Below are positions 7,851-16,460 of a DNA stretch of 57,663 nucleotides, piece by piece; position 1 is the stretch's first letter; each line of letters starts with the position of its first letter. The notes beneath the pieces are model-generated. The model worked only from the letters and a program-made list of their open reading frames with translations, was not told the origin of the DNA and did not search any database. Origin of the DNA: Vibrio ruber DSM 16370 (GTDB lineage: Bacteria; Pseudomonadota; Gammaproteobacteria; Enterobacterales; Vibrionaceae); contig NZ_FULE01000022.1 in assembly GCF_900163965.1 (NCBI RefSeq), positions 1 to 57,663 on the forward strand. The letters are read 5' to 3'. A program made the position numbers and the translations under genes.

Positions 7851-8780
7851 TCAGTATGTCGCGGTGTCTTTGTTACGTAAGAATGAATCCACCAGCCCTT
7901 GCTCCATCACAGAAAGCGCCCTGCTGCTGTGATGTGCGATGAAATAATCTAAATTCAATTGGTCAATCGGCAACGGATAAATATTGTACTGCTCAGGGCA
8001 AGGCGCGATGGTCAGGCTTTCAGGCACAAACGTGATCCCGCAGCCGGCCATGGCAAGATGTTTGACGGTGGCAATTTCTCTGCTTTCTAACACAATATCG
8101 GGCTTGATTTTGTAAATACTGAACAGATGATCCACCTGCGCTCTGATGGCTGACCCTTTCGCGGTTAAGACAAACTTTTGCCGTAATAAATCGTCCATCT
8201 CAATACTGCCCGGAGCAATCGTGGCCATACCGGCCTGATAAAGATCGCAGGATTTGGGAATCACGGCAAAATAACCATGCTTGCCCCATGACACAGCAAG
8301 CAGATTGGGCGCAATACTGCTTGCGTTCTGCCCGATCCAAAAGTCCACTTCACCCTTTAGCAGGCGCTTCTCATTGTTTTCCGGGATATCTTCCACCAGC
8401 TCGATTTGACAATCAGGATAGCGTTCCAGAAATTTGGGTAAAAACAGCGGGATCAGGTACGTCCCAATACTGGTTAAGATCCCGATTTTGATGGTTTGCT
8501 TATCCTTGTCAGTGATGGCGGCAATTTGCCTGCGCATATTGGCGTGCACCGTATCGAGCGAGCCAAGATAGTCATAGTAAATCTTTCCCTGCTCGGTTAA
8601 ACGGTAGGGCAGCTCACTGCGATTGATGATCTGACAATTCAATTCACTTTCGATCCGTTTAATCACTTGCGTCAGATAGGGTTGAGAGATGTAAAGGGAC
8701 TCTGCTGCCTTGCTGTAATTGCTAAATTTAAGCAACGCATCAATATAATATAAGGTGTGTTGATTGTGATATTTTGACAT
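7851..8780 (-). CDS. LysR-family transcriptional regulator
   Basis: An N-terminal winged helix (TLYYIDALLKFSNYSKAAESLY, then QPYLTQVIKRIESEL) is followed by a periplasmic-binding-like effector domain (IKIGILTSIGTYLIPLFLP onward). I start it at ATG 8780, preceded by GGGGACGAG; an in-frame ATG at 8813 would add 11 residues. It lies between apbE (20 bases downstream, same strand) and the divergent reductase pair, the classic place for a LysR activator of the divergent operon. The ligand is probably the reductase substrate, which is inference. Confidence 0.88.
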   Translation of the reverse strand: MSKYHNQHTLYYIDALLKFSNYSKAAESLYISQPYLTQVIKRIESELNCQIINRSELPYRLTEQGKIYYDYLGSLDTVHANMRRQIAAITDKDKQTIKIGILTSIGTYLIPLFLPKFLERYPDCQIELVEDIPENNEKRLLKGEVDFWIGQNASSIAPNLLAVSWGKHGYFAVIPKSCDLYQAGMATIAPGSIEMDDLLRQKFVLTAKGSAIRAQVDHLFSIYKIKPDIVLESREIATVKHLAMAGCGITFVPESLTIAPCPEQYNIYPLPIDQLNLDYFIAHHSSRALSVMEQGLVDSFLRNKDTATY

Positions 8781-8930
8781 CTCGTCCCCGGTTCTGCGCA
8801 ACAACCCAGCCATGATAACAAATTACTTATTAAGGATGAATATATAGCTATTAGATAGATTTTTCATACTGTGTTAAAACAATATCCAGATATTAAATAT
8901 GGTTTTTAACAGTATAGGAATCCACCGGAT

Positions 8931-9539
8931 ATGAACTACTTAGCTATCGTTGGCACGAATTCAGAAGTGTCAACAAACCGTATGCTACTGCAATTCATGC
9001 AACGGCACTTTCAAGCGCAAGCGCAACTGGAACTCTATGAGATCAGAGATTTGCCTGCTTTTTATGAAGCGGACGATGACCAAGTGCCTCAAGAAGTCAC
9101 CAGCTTATCTGACAAGATTCGTCAGGCAGATGGCGTGATTATTGCCACCCCGGAGTATGATCACGCCATTCCGGCGGTGTTAAAAAGTGCATTGGAATGG
9201 ATCAGTTATACCAGTCAGGCACTCACCGACAAGCCGGTTTTAATCGTCGGCGCGTCTCACGGCGCACTCGGCTCTTCACGCGCTCAAGCCCATCTTCGCC
9301 AGATTCTTGACTCCCCGGAACTCGCCGCACGCCTGATGCCCAGCAGCGAATTTCTGCTCGGAAAATCACAAGCTGCCTTTAATCGCAGCGGCCAATTAAT
9401 TGATGAACATAAGCTGGCTGAACTGGATGAGATTTTCAGAGAGTTTGTGCTGTTTACCGAGATGATAACCAAACTCTTATCAGAGAGAACCATCATCAAA
9501 AAAGATAAAAAATACGCTTGGCAAACCCGGGAGGCATGA
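8931..9539 (+). CDS. NAD(P)H-dependent FMN reductase, partner of the downstream reductase
   Basis: A 202-residue flavodoxin-like NADPH-dependent FMN reductase: [21 protein letters not shown] at the N-terminus binds FMN phosphate, [19 protein letters not shown] (residues ~73-92) is the family signature, and [17 protein letters not shown] follows. It is closely similar to the N-terminal domain of the next protein, so one probably arose from the other. Its stop overlaps the ribosome binding region of that gene. By position it matches the small subunit (CrdA/ArdA) of Vibrio NADH:cinnamate or NADH:acrylate reductases. Confidence 0.85.
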   Translation: MNYLAIVGTNSEVSTNRMLLQFMQRHFQAQAQLELYEIRDLPAFYEADDDQVPQEVTSLSDKIRQADGVIIATPEYDHAIPAVLKSALEWISYTSQALTDKPVLIVGASHGALGSSRAQAHLRQILDSPELAARLMPSSEFLLGKSQAAFNRSGQLIDEHKLAELDEIFREFVLFTEMITKLLSERTIIKKDKKYAWQTREA

Positions 9540-9544
9540 GAGCA

Positions 9545-11965
9545 ATGAAATTTACAGCAATCGTCGGCACGACATCGCCAAAGTCCTACAACCGGACACT
9601 GCTGCAGTTTATGCAAGCGCATTTCAAGGACAAAGCAGACATTGAACTGTTGGAAATCGACCAAGTCCCCATGTTCAACCAAGACCAGCCGTCGACCAAC
9701 CCACAGCTCTTGGAAATCAATCAAAAAATTATCGCCAGTGACGGCGTGATTATTGCGACCCCCGAATATAACCACTCGATTCCGTCAAGCCTGAAAAGCG
9801 TGCTTGAATGGCTCAGCTACGAACTTCACCCGCTGGATGGCAAGCCGGTCATGATTCTCGGCGCGTCGATTGATGCCCAAGGCTCGTCCCGGGCGCAGTT
9901 GCACCTGCGTCAGATATTGGATGCCCCGGGCGTCAACGCCAATGTGATGCCGGGTTACGAATTCTTACTGGGCAATGCTCATCAAGCCTTTGATGACAAG
10001 GGTCAGTTGAACAACGAAGCAACCATCGACTTCTTAGAAATCTGTTTTTTCAGATTTATGCGCTTTGCCAAGATCTCAAACCAACTGAATGTAGAAGAAG
10101 ACTTCTCTTTCGCACCGGGGACTTATGAAGTCCATGCTTTGGGTCACGGTGGTGCGCTGCCGATGCAGGTTTCCTTCAGTGAGAAGAAAATCGAAAGTAT
10201 TCATATCGACACTGCCGGTGAGACAGAAGGATTGGCCGATGTAGTATTTGTCCGCATCCCGGACAAGATCATCGAGGGGCAAACGCTGAACGTGGATGCC
10301 CTGTCAGGCGCATCTGAAACCAGTCATGCCGTGATTGATGGGGTTGCCAAAGCCGTGAAACTGGCGGGCGTGAACCCGGATATCCTGAAAAAACGGCCCA
10401 AACCGGCCAGCAGCCTGAATCGTGACGATGAAGAATACAGCTGTGATGTGGTGGTGATTGGCGGCGGCGGTGCCGGTTTGAGTGCCGCAGCAACGGTTTT
10501 ACAGGCCGGTAAAAATGCGATTGTGCTGGAAAAATTCCCGGCCGTTGGTGGCAACACCATTCGTACCGGTGGGCCGATTAATGCTGCCGACCCGGAATGG
10601 CAGCGTACTTTCGACGAGAACCCGGGGGAAAGACATACCATTGAAGCGCTGTTAAGCACCGATGAAAGCGAGATTCACCCGGAATATCTGGCTGATTTCA
10701 GAGCGCTGAAAGAAGAATTCGCGGCCTATCAGCAGCAGTTCGGTGATCAAAAAGGCTATCTGTTTGATTCACCACTACTGCACAGAATGCAGACTTATTT
10801 CGGCGGGAAGCGGACTGACCTTGAAGGCAACAGCATCTATGGACAATACGATCTGGTGAAAATCTTAACCGACCATGCGCTGGAAAGTGTGCAGTGGCTG
10901 GAAGAGATCGGAGTTGAGTATGACAAAGAGGTGGTGTTTGCACCGGTCGGTGCCCTGTGGCGACGCGGACACAAGCCCGTCAAACGATACGGAACGGCCT
11001 TTATTCTTGCCTTAAGCCGCTATATTGAATCGATGTCAGGCACCATTCTGACCGATAGTCCGGCCAAAGAATTTCTCATCGAAGACGGTGAAATCAAAGG
11101 GGTGATTGCGACCGGTGTCAACGGCCAGAAGATCACAATTCATGCTAAAGCGGTTGTGCTGGCCAGTGGCGGTTTTGGTGCCAATACTAAGATGCTTCAA
11201 CAATACAACACATACTGGAGCCACATTGCTGACGATATCAAAACCACCAACTCCTATGCGATGACCGGAGACGGCATTGTGCTGGGTCAGTCCGTCGGTG
11301 CAGGTTTAATCGGTATGGGCTTCACGCAGATGATGCCCGTCGCAGATCCGAATACCGGTGAACTCTTCAGCGGGCTTCAGGTGCCACCGGAGAACTTCGT
11401 CATTGTCAATCAACAAGGGAAACGGTTCGTTAATGAATTTGCCGGACGAGATGTATTAACCAAAGCAGCATTGGCAGAAGGCGGGCTCTTCTATCTGATT
11501 GCAGATGATGAGATTAAGAAAACCGCGGCAAACACCAGTCAGGAGAAAATTGACCGTCAAGTCGAAGCGGGAACGCTGTTCAGAGCCGATACTCTTGAAG
11601 AACTGGCCGTTCAGGTGGGCATGGAGCCCGATGTATTAGTCGAGACCATCAACAAATACAATCGCTATGTCGAGGCAGGACACGATCCTGAATTCCACAA
11701 GGATACCTTTAGCCTGAAAGTGGAAAAAGCACCGTTCTATGCCACGCCCAGACAACCGGCCGTTCACCATACAATGGGCGGGCTTAAGATTGATACCGCC
11801 ACGCGAGTTCTGAATGAAAACAACCGACCAATCAAGCACCTGTATGCTGCGGGTGAAGTCGCCGGTGGGATTCATGCGGGCAACCGTCTTGGCGGTAATG
11901 CACTGGCAGATATCTTTACTTTCGGCCGCATTGCCGGAAAAACAGCCATGAGTGAAATGGACTAA
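9545..11965 (+). CDS. Three-domain NADH-dependent enoate reductase (CrdB/ArdB/fumarate-reductase-like)
   Basis: Three domains are joined in one ~806-residue cytoplasmic protein: an NAD(P)H:FMN reductase domain (residues ~1-185), an FMN_bind domain (~190-285) with DALSGASET, where ApbE would link FMN to the last threonine, and a flavocytochrome-c-type FAD domain starting at [15 protein letters not shown] and ending with HTMGGLKI and [11 protein letters not shown], which holds the catalytic arginine region. This architecture fits soluble NADH:fumarate, acrylate or (hydroxy)cinnamate reductases, which use organic acids as electron sinks without oxygen. The exact substrate cannot be told from sequence by eye. 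Start ATG 9545 is 10 bases after GGGAGG; the frame is open further upstream. Confidence 0.88.
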   Translation: MKFTAIVGTTSPKSYNRTLLQFMQAHFKDKADIELLEIDQVPMFNQDQPSTNPQLLEINQKIIASDGVIIATPEYNHSIPSSLKSVLEWLSYELHPLDGKPVMILGASIDAQGSSRAQLHLRQILDAPGVNANVMPGYEFLLGNAHQAFDDKGQLNNEATIDFLEICFFRFMRFAKISNQLNVEEDFSFAPGTYEVHALGHGGALPMQVSFSEKKIESIHIDTAGETEGLADVVFVRIPDKIIEGQTLNVDALSGASETSHAVIDGVAKAVKLAGVNPDILKKRPKPASSLNRDDEEYSCDVVVIGGGGAGLSAAATVLQAGKNAIVLEKFPAVGGNTIRTGGPINAADPEWQRTFDENPGERHTIEALLSTDESEIHPEYLADFRALKEEFAAYQQQFGDQKGYLFDSPLLHRMQTYFGGKRTDLEGNSIYGQYDLVKILTDHALESVQWLEEIGVEYDKEVVFAPVGALWRRGHKPVKRYGTAFILALSRYIESMSGTILTDSPAKEFLIEDGEIKGVIATGVNGQKITIHAKAVVLASGGFGANTKMLQQYNTYWSHIADDIKTTNSYAMTGDGIVLGQSVGAGLIGMGFTQMMPVADPNTGELFSGLQVPPENFVIVNQQGKRFVNEFAGRDVLTKAALAEGGLFYLIADDEIKKTAANTSQEKIDRQVEAGTLFRADTLEELAVQVGMEPDVLVETINKYNRYVEAGHDPEFHKDTFSLKVEKAPFYATPRQPAVHHTMGGLKIDTATRVLNENNRPIKHLYAAGEVAGGIHAGNRLGGNALADIFTFGRIAGKTAMSEMD

Positions 11966-12111
11966 GCAGTGAATTGAACTCAGCCGCGCAGCGTTCAAGC
12001 AACGCGCTCAGGCAACCCAGAGAGAGAGCGAGGAATACTCGCTCTCTTATTTCACCGCATCTCACGCCTTATACGGTTAAATCAACTGACCTGTTGAGCA
12101 CAATGCAGGTG

Positions 12112-12630
12112 TCAGCCACTGCTCACTTTTCTATAAATCAGGTCGTCATACAGCGTGCCACCGATTTCGACATCTTTCTCGACGACTTCGTCACAGTGAA
12201 AACCGCATTTTAACAACACCCGTTCAGAGGCATGATTCCCCGCGGTGACATTGGCTTGAAAGCGGTAAATCCCGCAGTAGTCGGCAAATTCCAGCAAACC
12301 ATTTAAAGACTCGGTTGCATATCCCTTCCCCGTATCGTGCGGCGCAATCATATAACCCAGCTCAGCCACACCATCATTCAAATAAAATCCGGTGAGTCCG
12401 ACAAGCCGATCAGTGGCGATTTCTTGCAACATCAGGCATAGCCAAAACTCAGATGTCGGTGTCCACAGCGGTAAACGAGATTCGAATCGCTGCCGAATGT
12501 GCGCCTCTGTACGGCGGTTAAAGCTGTATTGAATCGTTGCCGGGTCGGTTTGCAGGAAGTAAAAAAAATCCCAATCGGTGGCATTGATTTGTCTCATGTT
12601 CAACCGTTGGGTTTGCCATTCAATCGTCAC
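12112..12630 (-). CDS. GNAT N-acetyltransferase, RimJ/RimL type
   Basis: The protein begins MTIEWQTQRLNMRQINATDWDFFYFLQTDP, the typical start of the RimJ/RimL group, and carries LGYMIAPHDTGKGYATESLNGLLEFA (residues ~92-117) as acetyl-CoA binding segment and NHASERVLLKCGFHCD near the C-terminus. These enzymes acetylate protein N-termini or small molecules; which one cannot be told here. The qrr small RNA is transcribed toward it and ends about 120 bases before its start. Confidence 0.82.
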   Translation of the reverse strand: MTIEWQTQRLNMRQINATDWDFFYFLQTDPATIQYSFNRRTEAHIRQRFESRLPLWTPTSEFWLCLMLQEIATDRLVGLTGFYLNDGVAELGYMIAPHDTGKGYATESLNGLLEFADYCGIYRFQANVTAGNHASERVLLKCGFHCDEVVEKDVEIGGTLYDDLIYRKVSSG

Positions 12631-12749
12631 GTTGATAATGCCTTGATTTTAAATATGAACAATATTTCTACTGGGAACGAGGGTCGGATGTCAATAGAGT
12701 TTGTGATGATTGCAGTCGGGAGATTTACAAAACCTTCAGTGACAGGTGT

Positions 12750-12852
12750 AAAAAAAGCCAACCACAAAGATTGTGATTGGCTATCAATATGAACAAATTA
12801 GGTTCACTAACAACGTCAGTTGGCTAGGTGACCCTCGGCTTAATAAGGGTCA
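12750..12852 (-). ncRNA. qrr: Qrr quorum-regulatory small RNA
   Basis: The RNA starts with the conserved hairpin UGACCCU...AGGGUCA (12829-12852). Next comes the core CTAGCCAACTGACGTTGTTA then GTGAA, which in all known Vibrio Qrr RNAs pairs with luxR/hapR and other targets, and it ends in an AGCCAA/TTGGCT terminator followed by seven T (12750-12782). At about 103 nt it is the normal length. Qrr RNAs are made at low cell density under phosphorylated LuxO and act through Hfq. I identify the family with confidence but cannot say which numbered qrr paralogue this is. Confidence 0.94.
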
Positions 12853-12863
12853 TTATAACTAAT

Positions 12864-12878
12864 GCAGTATGTGTGCCA
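12864..12878 (-). promoter_or_regulatory. Sigma-54 promoter of qrr
   Basis: On the minus strand TGGCAC, five bases, then CTGC fits the -24/-12 consensus TGGCAC-N5-TTGC with one mismatch. The -12 element places the transcription start exactly at 12852, the first base of the Qrr RNA. This agrees with LuxO being a sigma-54 activator. Confidence 0.85.
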
Positions 12879-12972
12879 ACTTTTCAATTTTAGCTTAACT
12901 ATTTGATTTTAAATAATTCGTATAATTATCAACCTATTCGCAATACAGTAAAACTCATATGCCATTCTTAAA

Positions 12973-12999
12973 ATGCAAATCTGTTTTTATTTTGCAAAA
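12973..12999 (-). promoter_or_regulatory. Candidate LuxO binding sites upstream of qrr
   Basis: Two TTGCA-containing motifs lie about 120-145 bases upstream of the qrr start: ATTTGCATTT (around 12970-12980) and the palindrome TTTTGCAAAA (12990-12999). LuxO sites are described as TTGCA-type inverted repeats at such enhancer distances. The second one abuts the ldhA stop codon. Confidence 0.45.
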
Positions 13000-13989
13000 C
13001 TACTCAACCTCATTGCCACTAAGCACGCCTTGCTCAAAGCAATGCACATTATCAAATGTGGTGTTGGCAATGGAGAGCAATGCCTCTTTAGTCAGAAATG
13101 CCTGATGGCCGGTGAACAGCACGTTATGGCAAGCCGATAGACGGCGGAACACATCATCCGTAATCACAATGTTGGATTTATCTTCAAAGAACAGCTCTTG
13201 CTCTTCTTCGTACACATCCAGCCCCAGAGAGCCAATAACGCCTTGTTTGAGGGCTTCAATCGCATCCAGTGCATTGAGTAACGCGCCCCGGCTGGTGTTG
13301 ATGATCATCACGCCTTTTTTCATTTTGGCAAAAGCCTGAGCATCCAGCATATGGTGGTTCTCTTTGAACAGCGGGCAGTGCAGACTAATCACATCAGATG
13401 ATTGCAGTAAGGTGTCTAAATCGACGTATTCAGCACCAAGCTCAAGAGCCGCGGGGTTTTCATAAGGATCATGCACCAATAACCGCATGCCGAATCCTTT
13501 CAGAATTCTCAGTGTCGCCACACCGATCTTCCCCGTCCCGATAATTCCGGCGGTTTTACCATGCATATTGAACCCGACTAATCCATCGAGTGAAAAATTG
13601 GCATCACGGGTGCGCTGATAGGCTTTATGAATCCGTCGATTGAGAGTCATCATTAAACCAACAGTATGCTCTGCCACTGCTTCAGGAGAATATGCCGGTA
13701 CACGTACCACGGTGATGTTATATTTTTTGGCGGCTTCCAGATCGACATTGTTATAACCGGCACAACGCATCGCCAATAATCGGGTGCCATTGGCAGCTAA
13801 AGTCTGTAGCACAGGCTCAGACAGATCATCATTGACAAATGCACAGACGACCGGGCTGTTGTGCGCGAGCCGGGCGGTCTTTTTATCTAACCGGACTTCG
13901 TAAAACTCAAGCTCGAATCCATGCGCCTGATTGGCTTGGGTAAAATAGGCTTGGTCATAAGCTTTTGAGCTAAAAACGGATATTTTCAT
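13000..13989 (-). CDS. ldhA: Fermentative D-lactate dehydrogenase
   Basis: A 2-hydroxyacid dehydrogenase of about 329 residues that reduces pyruvate to D-lactate with NADH. The start MKISVFSSKAYDQ is typical of LdhA; I chose ATG 13989 over the frame opening at 14013 for that reason. The Rossmann motif GIIGTGKIGVATLRIL lies near residue 145, and the catalytic residues are seen in NTSRGALLNA (Arg), EEEQELFFED (Glu) and FTGHQAFLT (His). It is a single gene; the qrr terminator downstream may also end its transcript. Confidence 0.92.
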   Translation of the reverse strand: MKISVFSSKAYDQAYFTQANQAHGFELEFYEVRLDKKTARLAHNSPVVCAFVNDDLSEPVLQTLAANGTRLLAMRCAGYNNVDLEAAKKYNITVVRVPAYSPEAVAEHTVGLMMTLNRRIHKAYQRTRDANFSLDGLVGFNMHGKTAGIIGTGKIGVATLRILKGFGMRLLVHDPYENPAALELGAEYVDLDTLLQSSDVISLHCPLFKENHHMLDAQAFAKMKKGVMIINTSRGALLNALDAIEALKQGVIGSLGLDVYEEEQELFFEDKSNIVITDDVFRRLSACHNVLFTGHQAFLTKEALLSIANTTFDNVHCFEQGVLSGNEVE

Positions 13990-14160
13990 CACTTCATTCC
14001 TCAGGCTAAACAATCAACGGCAGCGGTTATTACTATGTTGCGTTTATGTTGAGTCTCTTTTGCTGTCCGTTTTGGTTTTATACCGAAATCATAAAATTAT
14101 TACTAGTTACTCTTTACAGTGTAAAACATCGTTGTAAGATCAGTTCTCCTTTCTTTTTTA

Positions 14161-15846
14161 ATGGTTATTGTCATGATTGCCTGCTATGAGTCCTATAAAG
14201 CCGGACTCTTTCATTCTTCTCAATGGTTACGAAATATCAGTGCCGGTGTGATTGTCGGTGTGGTCGCTTTACCTTTGGCGATGGCGTTTGCAATTGCATC
14301 CGGTGTGAAACCGGAACAGGGCCTGTATACAGCTATCATTGCCGGCATTCTTGTCTCGCTGTTCGGTGGCTCCCGGATTCAAATTGCCGGGCCGACGGGC
14401 GCTTTTATCGTGTTGTTGTCCGGTGTCGTCCACGACTACGGTATCAGTGGCTTACAAATCGCAACCATGATGGCTGGTGTTTTTCTGCTGCTGCTGGGGA
14501 TTACCAAGCTCGGCAGTATCATCCGGTTTATTCCTGATCCGGTGATTATTGGCTTTACCAGCGGTATCGGTGTCATTATCTGGGTCGGACAGTGGCAGGA
14601 GTTCTTCGGCTTGCCGCAAATTCATGGTGAACACTTTCATCAGAAACTGCTGTCGATCTATCACGCTTTGCCCCACTTGAACTGGCAAACAACCGGGCTC
14701 GCCCTGTTATCTTTGGTGATTGTTATTTACGGGCCAAAGATTCCTAAACTGACCAAAGTTCCCGGTCCGCTATTGGCGTTGGTGGTCGTGACACTGTTAC
14801 AAAATACCCTGCATCTGGATGGGATCCGCACCATCGGGACAGCGTTTGGCGGTATTCCTCAGGGGTTACCATCAGTGACGCTGCCACAGGCAAGCCTTGC
14901 CGACTTGATCCCGTTAATCGGCCCTGCCTTTGCGATTGCGATGCTGGGGGCAATTGAATCACTCTTGTCCGCCGTGGTTGCTGACGGGATGACAGGGACA
15001 CGGCACAATTCAAATCAGGAACTGATCGGTCAGGGGATCGCCAATATGGTTTCCCCTCTGTTCGGTGGTATTGCTGCTACCGGAGCCATCGCCCGAACCG
15101 CCACCAATATCCGTAACGGAGGCAACAGCCCGCTGGCCGGGTTGGTACACGCTGCAACCCTGATTATCATTTTGCTACTGCTTGCTCCACTGGCAGTCAA
15201 TATTCCACTGGCAACATTGAGTGCTATTCTGTTTGTGGTTGCGTGGAATATGAGTGAAGCCCGGCACTTTATCAAACTGTTGAAACGGGCACCGAGAGCC
15301 GATGTTTTGATTCTGCTGATTACCTTCTTCCTGACGGTTTTTGCCGATCTGGTTGTCGCAGTCAATATCGGGGTGATCATTGCGGTTTTGCACTTTGTCA
15401 AACGCATGGCGATGAGTGTCGAAGTCAAAGCCAGTACCAATGTTGAACTGGCTGACGAGCTGGCGCGTCAGGGGATCACTCAACTACCACCGGAACTGGC
15501 GGTTTACGCGCTGGAAGGTCCGTTTTTCTTTGCCGCTGCCGATGCCTTTGAACGCGTCATGCACAGCATCCCGGACAAGCCGCAAATTCTGATCTTACGC
15601 CTGAAATGGGTGCCGTTTATGGACATGACCGGCTTGCAGACACTGGAAGAGATGGTTCAGGATTTCCGGCGCCGGAATATCCGGGTGATGATCTCCGGTG
15701 CAAACGCGCGTGTCACGTACAAATTACAAAAAGTTGGCATCATCCACCAGATTGGCGAAGATTACTATTTCGCTGAATTTCAGGCAGCACTGCGGGCTGC
15801 ATTACAAATCATTGCAACCACATCAAGCCCGTCAACAAAAGCATAA
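14161..15846 (+). CDS. SulP-family inorganic anion transporter with STAS domain
   Basis: A 561-residue inner membrane protein. About 12-14 membrane segments start at residue ~25 and include GVVALPLAMAFAIASGVKPEQGLYTAI (the SulP signature) and AGPTGAFIVLLSG. A cytoplasmic STAS domain follows from about residue 440 (DKPQILILRLKWVPFMDMTGL) to the end. SulP proteins carry sulfate, bicarbonate or dicarboxylates; the substrate is open. The frame begins at ATG 14161, but MIACYES at 14173 is also possible and neither has a clear ribosome binding site. Confidence 0.9.
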   Translation: MVIVMIACYESYKAGLFHSSQWLRNISAGVIVGVVALPLAMAFAIASGVKPEQGLYTAIIAGILVSLFGGSRIQIAGPTGAFIVLLSGVVHDYGISGLQIATMMAGVFLLLLGITKLGSIIRFIPDPVIIGFTSGIGVIIWVGQWQEFFGLPQIHGEHFHQKLLSIYHALPHLNWQTTGLALLSLVIVIYGPKIPKLTKVPGPLLALVVVTLLQNTLHLDGIRTIGTAFGGIPQGLPSVTLPQASLADLIPLIGPAFAIAMLGAIESLLSAVVADGMTGTRHNSNQELIGQGIANMVSPLFGGIAATGAIARTATNIRNGGNSPLAGLVHAATLIIILLLLAPLAVNIPLATLSAILFVVAWNMSEARHFIKLLKRAPRADVLILLITFFLTVFADLVVAVNIGVIIAVLHFVKRMAMSVEVKASTNVELADELARQGITQLPPELAVYALEGPFFFAAADAFERVMHSIPDKPQILILRLKWVPFMDMTGLQTLEEMVQDFRRRNIRVMISGANARVTYKLQKVGIIHQIGEDYYFAEFQAALRAALQIIATTSSPSTKA

Positions 15847-15870
15847 CTTTGTTCAAAATCTCAGAGACAA

Positions 15871-15897
15871 GACTTCAGGACATTCCTTCCTGAAGTC
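15871..15897. terminator. Hairpin between convergent genes
   Basis: GACTTCAGGA pairs perfectly with TCCTGAAGTC around a 7-base loop. It follows the SulP stop by 25 bases and precedes the end of the convergent small gene, so it may end both transcripts. T-runs are short on both sides. Confidence 0.65.
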
Positions 15898-15917
15898 TTT
15901 CAATACAACCGGGATGC

Positions 15918-16127
15918 TCAGGAAGACTCTTGCTCGGTAAGAGCGACAAGCTGGGGTTTATACACGCCTTCAAAAGAGAGCAAGCGAATTTCGATGGTTC
16001 CGCCGAAAAACTCAAGTTCGACGCGGGGATCCTGACTCTCCTTGATCTGTGAATCGAACATTTCAAAGAGATCAGCCATAAAATTCCTGACTGCCTGTTC
16101 GGAATATTCCGAATAATTCTTTTTCAT
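15918..16127 (-). CDS. Small conserved-looking hypothetical protein
   Basis: I do not recognise this 69-residue protein. It starts MKKNYSEYSEQAVRNFMADLF with AGGA 8 bases upstream, which is why I prefer ATG 16127 to the frame opening at 16181. Residues 5-30 look like an amphipathic helix and the rest like two or three beta strands (ELEFFGGTIEIRLLSF). No signal peptide or membrane segment is seen. Coding quality is supported only by the start region and codon use. Confidence 0.5.
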   Translation of the reverse strand: MKKNYSEYSEQAVRNFMADLFEMFDSQIKESQDPRVELEFFGGTIEIRLLSFEGVYKPQLVALTEQESS

Positions 16128-16460
16128 ATTTATTCCTGCCAACGTTTTTTTGTGAACTGATCGTGTCGCCAGTTTCATCATGAATCATTAATGTGAATGC
16201 AATATCTATCACGCATATTAAGATAAGCCAAAGTACGAAACTCTATTGGGTTCGTTTTTCAAATGGAGGTATTTTTATATTTTAAAGTCACAATGGTCAA
16301 CCGATCATAATGTGTTTTTTATCTCCTTCATATTCATTCTGACACGGTCATTCACAAATATGTGGCTTTTAAATTACAAGAAAATCGATATATTGCGACG
16401 ATGCTTCGTTAAACCGCCCCAAAAACACTTGCTATCAAGCGCCCTATTGTATGCTCCATA

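Noticed and set aside
12756..12782. The hairpin downstream of ldhA as just the ldhA terminator
   Set aside because: The upstream 70 bases carry the Qrr core and a sigma-54 promoter, so it is first of all the qrr terminator; it may serve ldhA as well.
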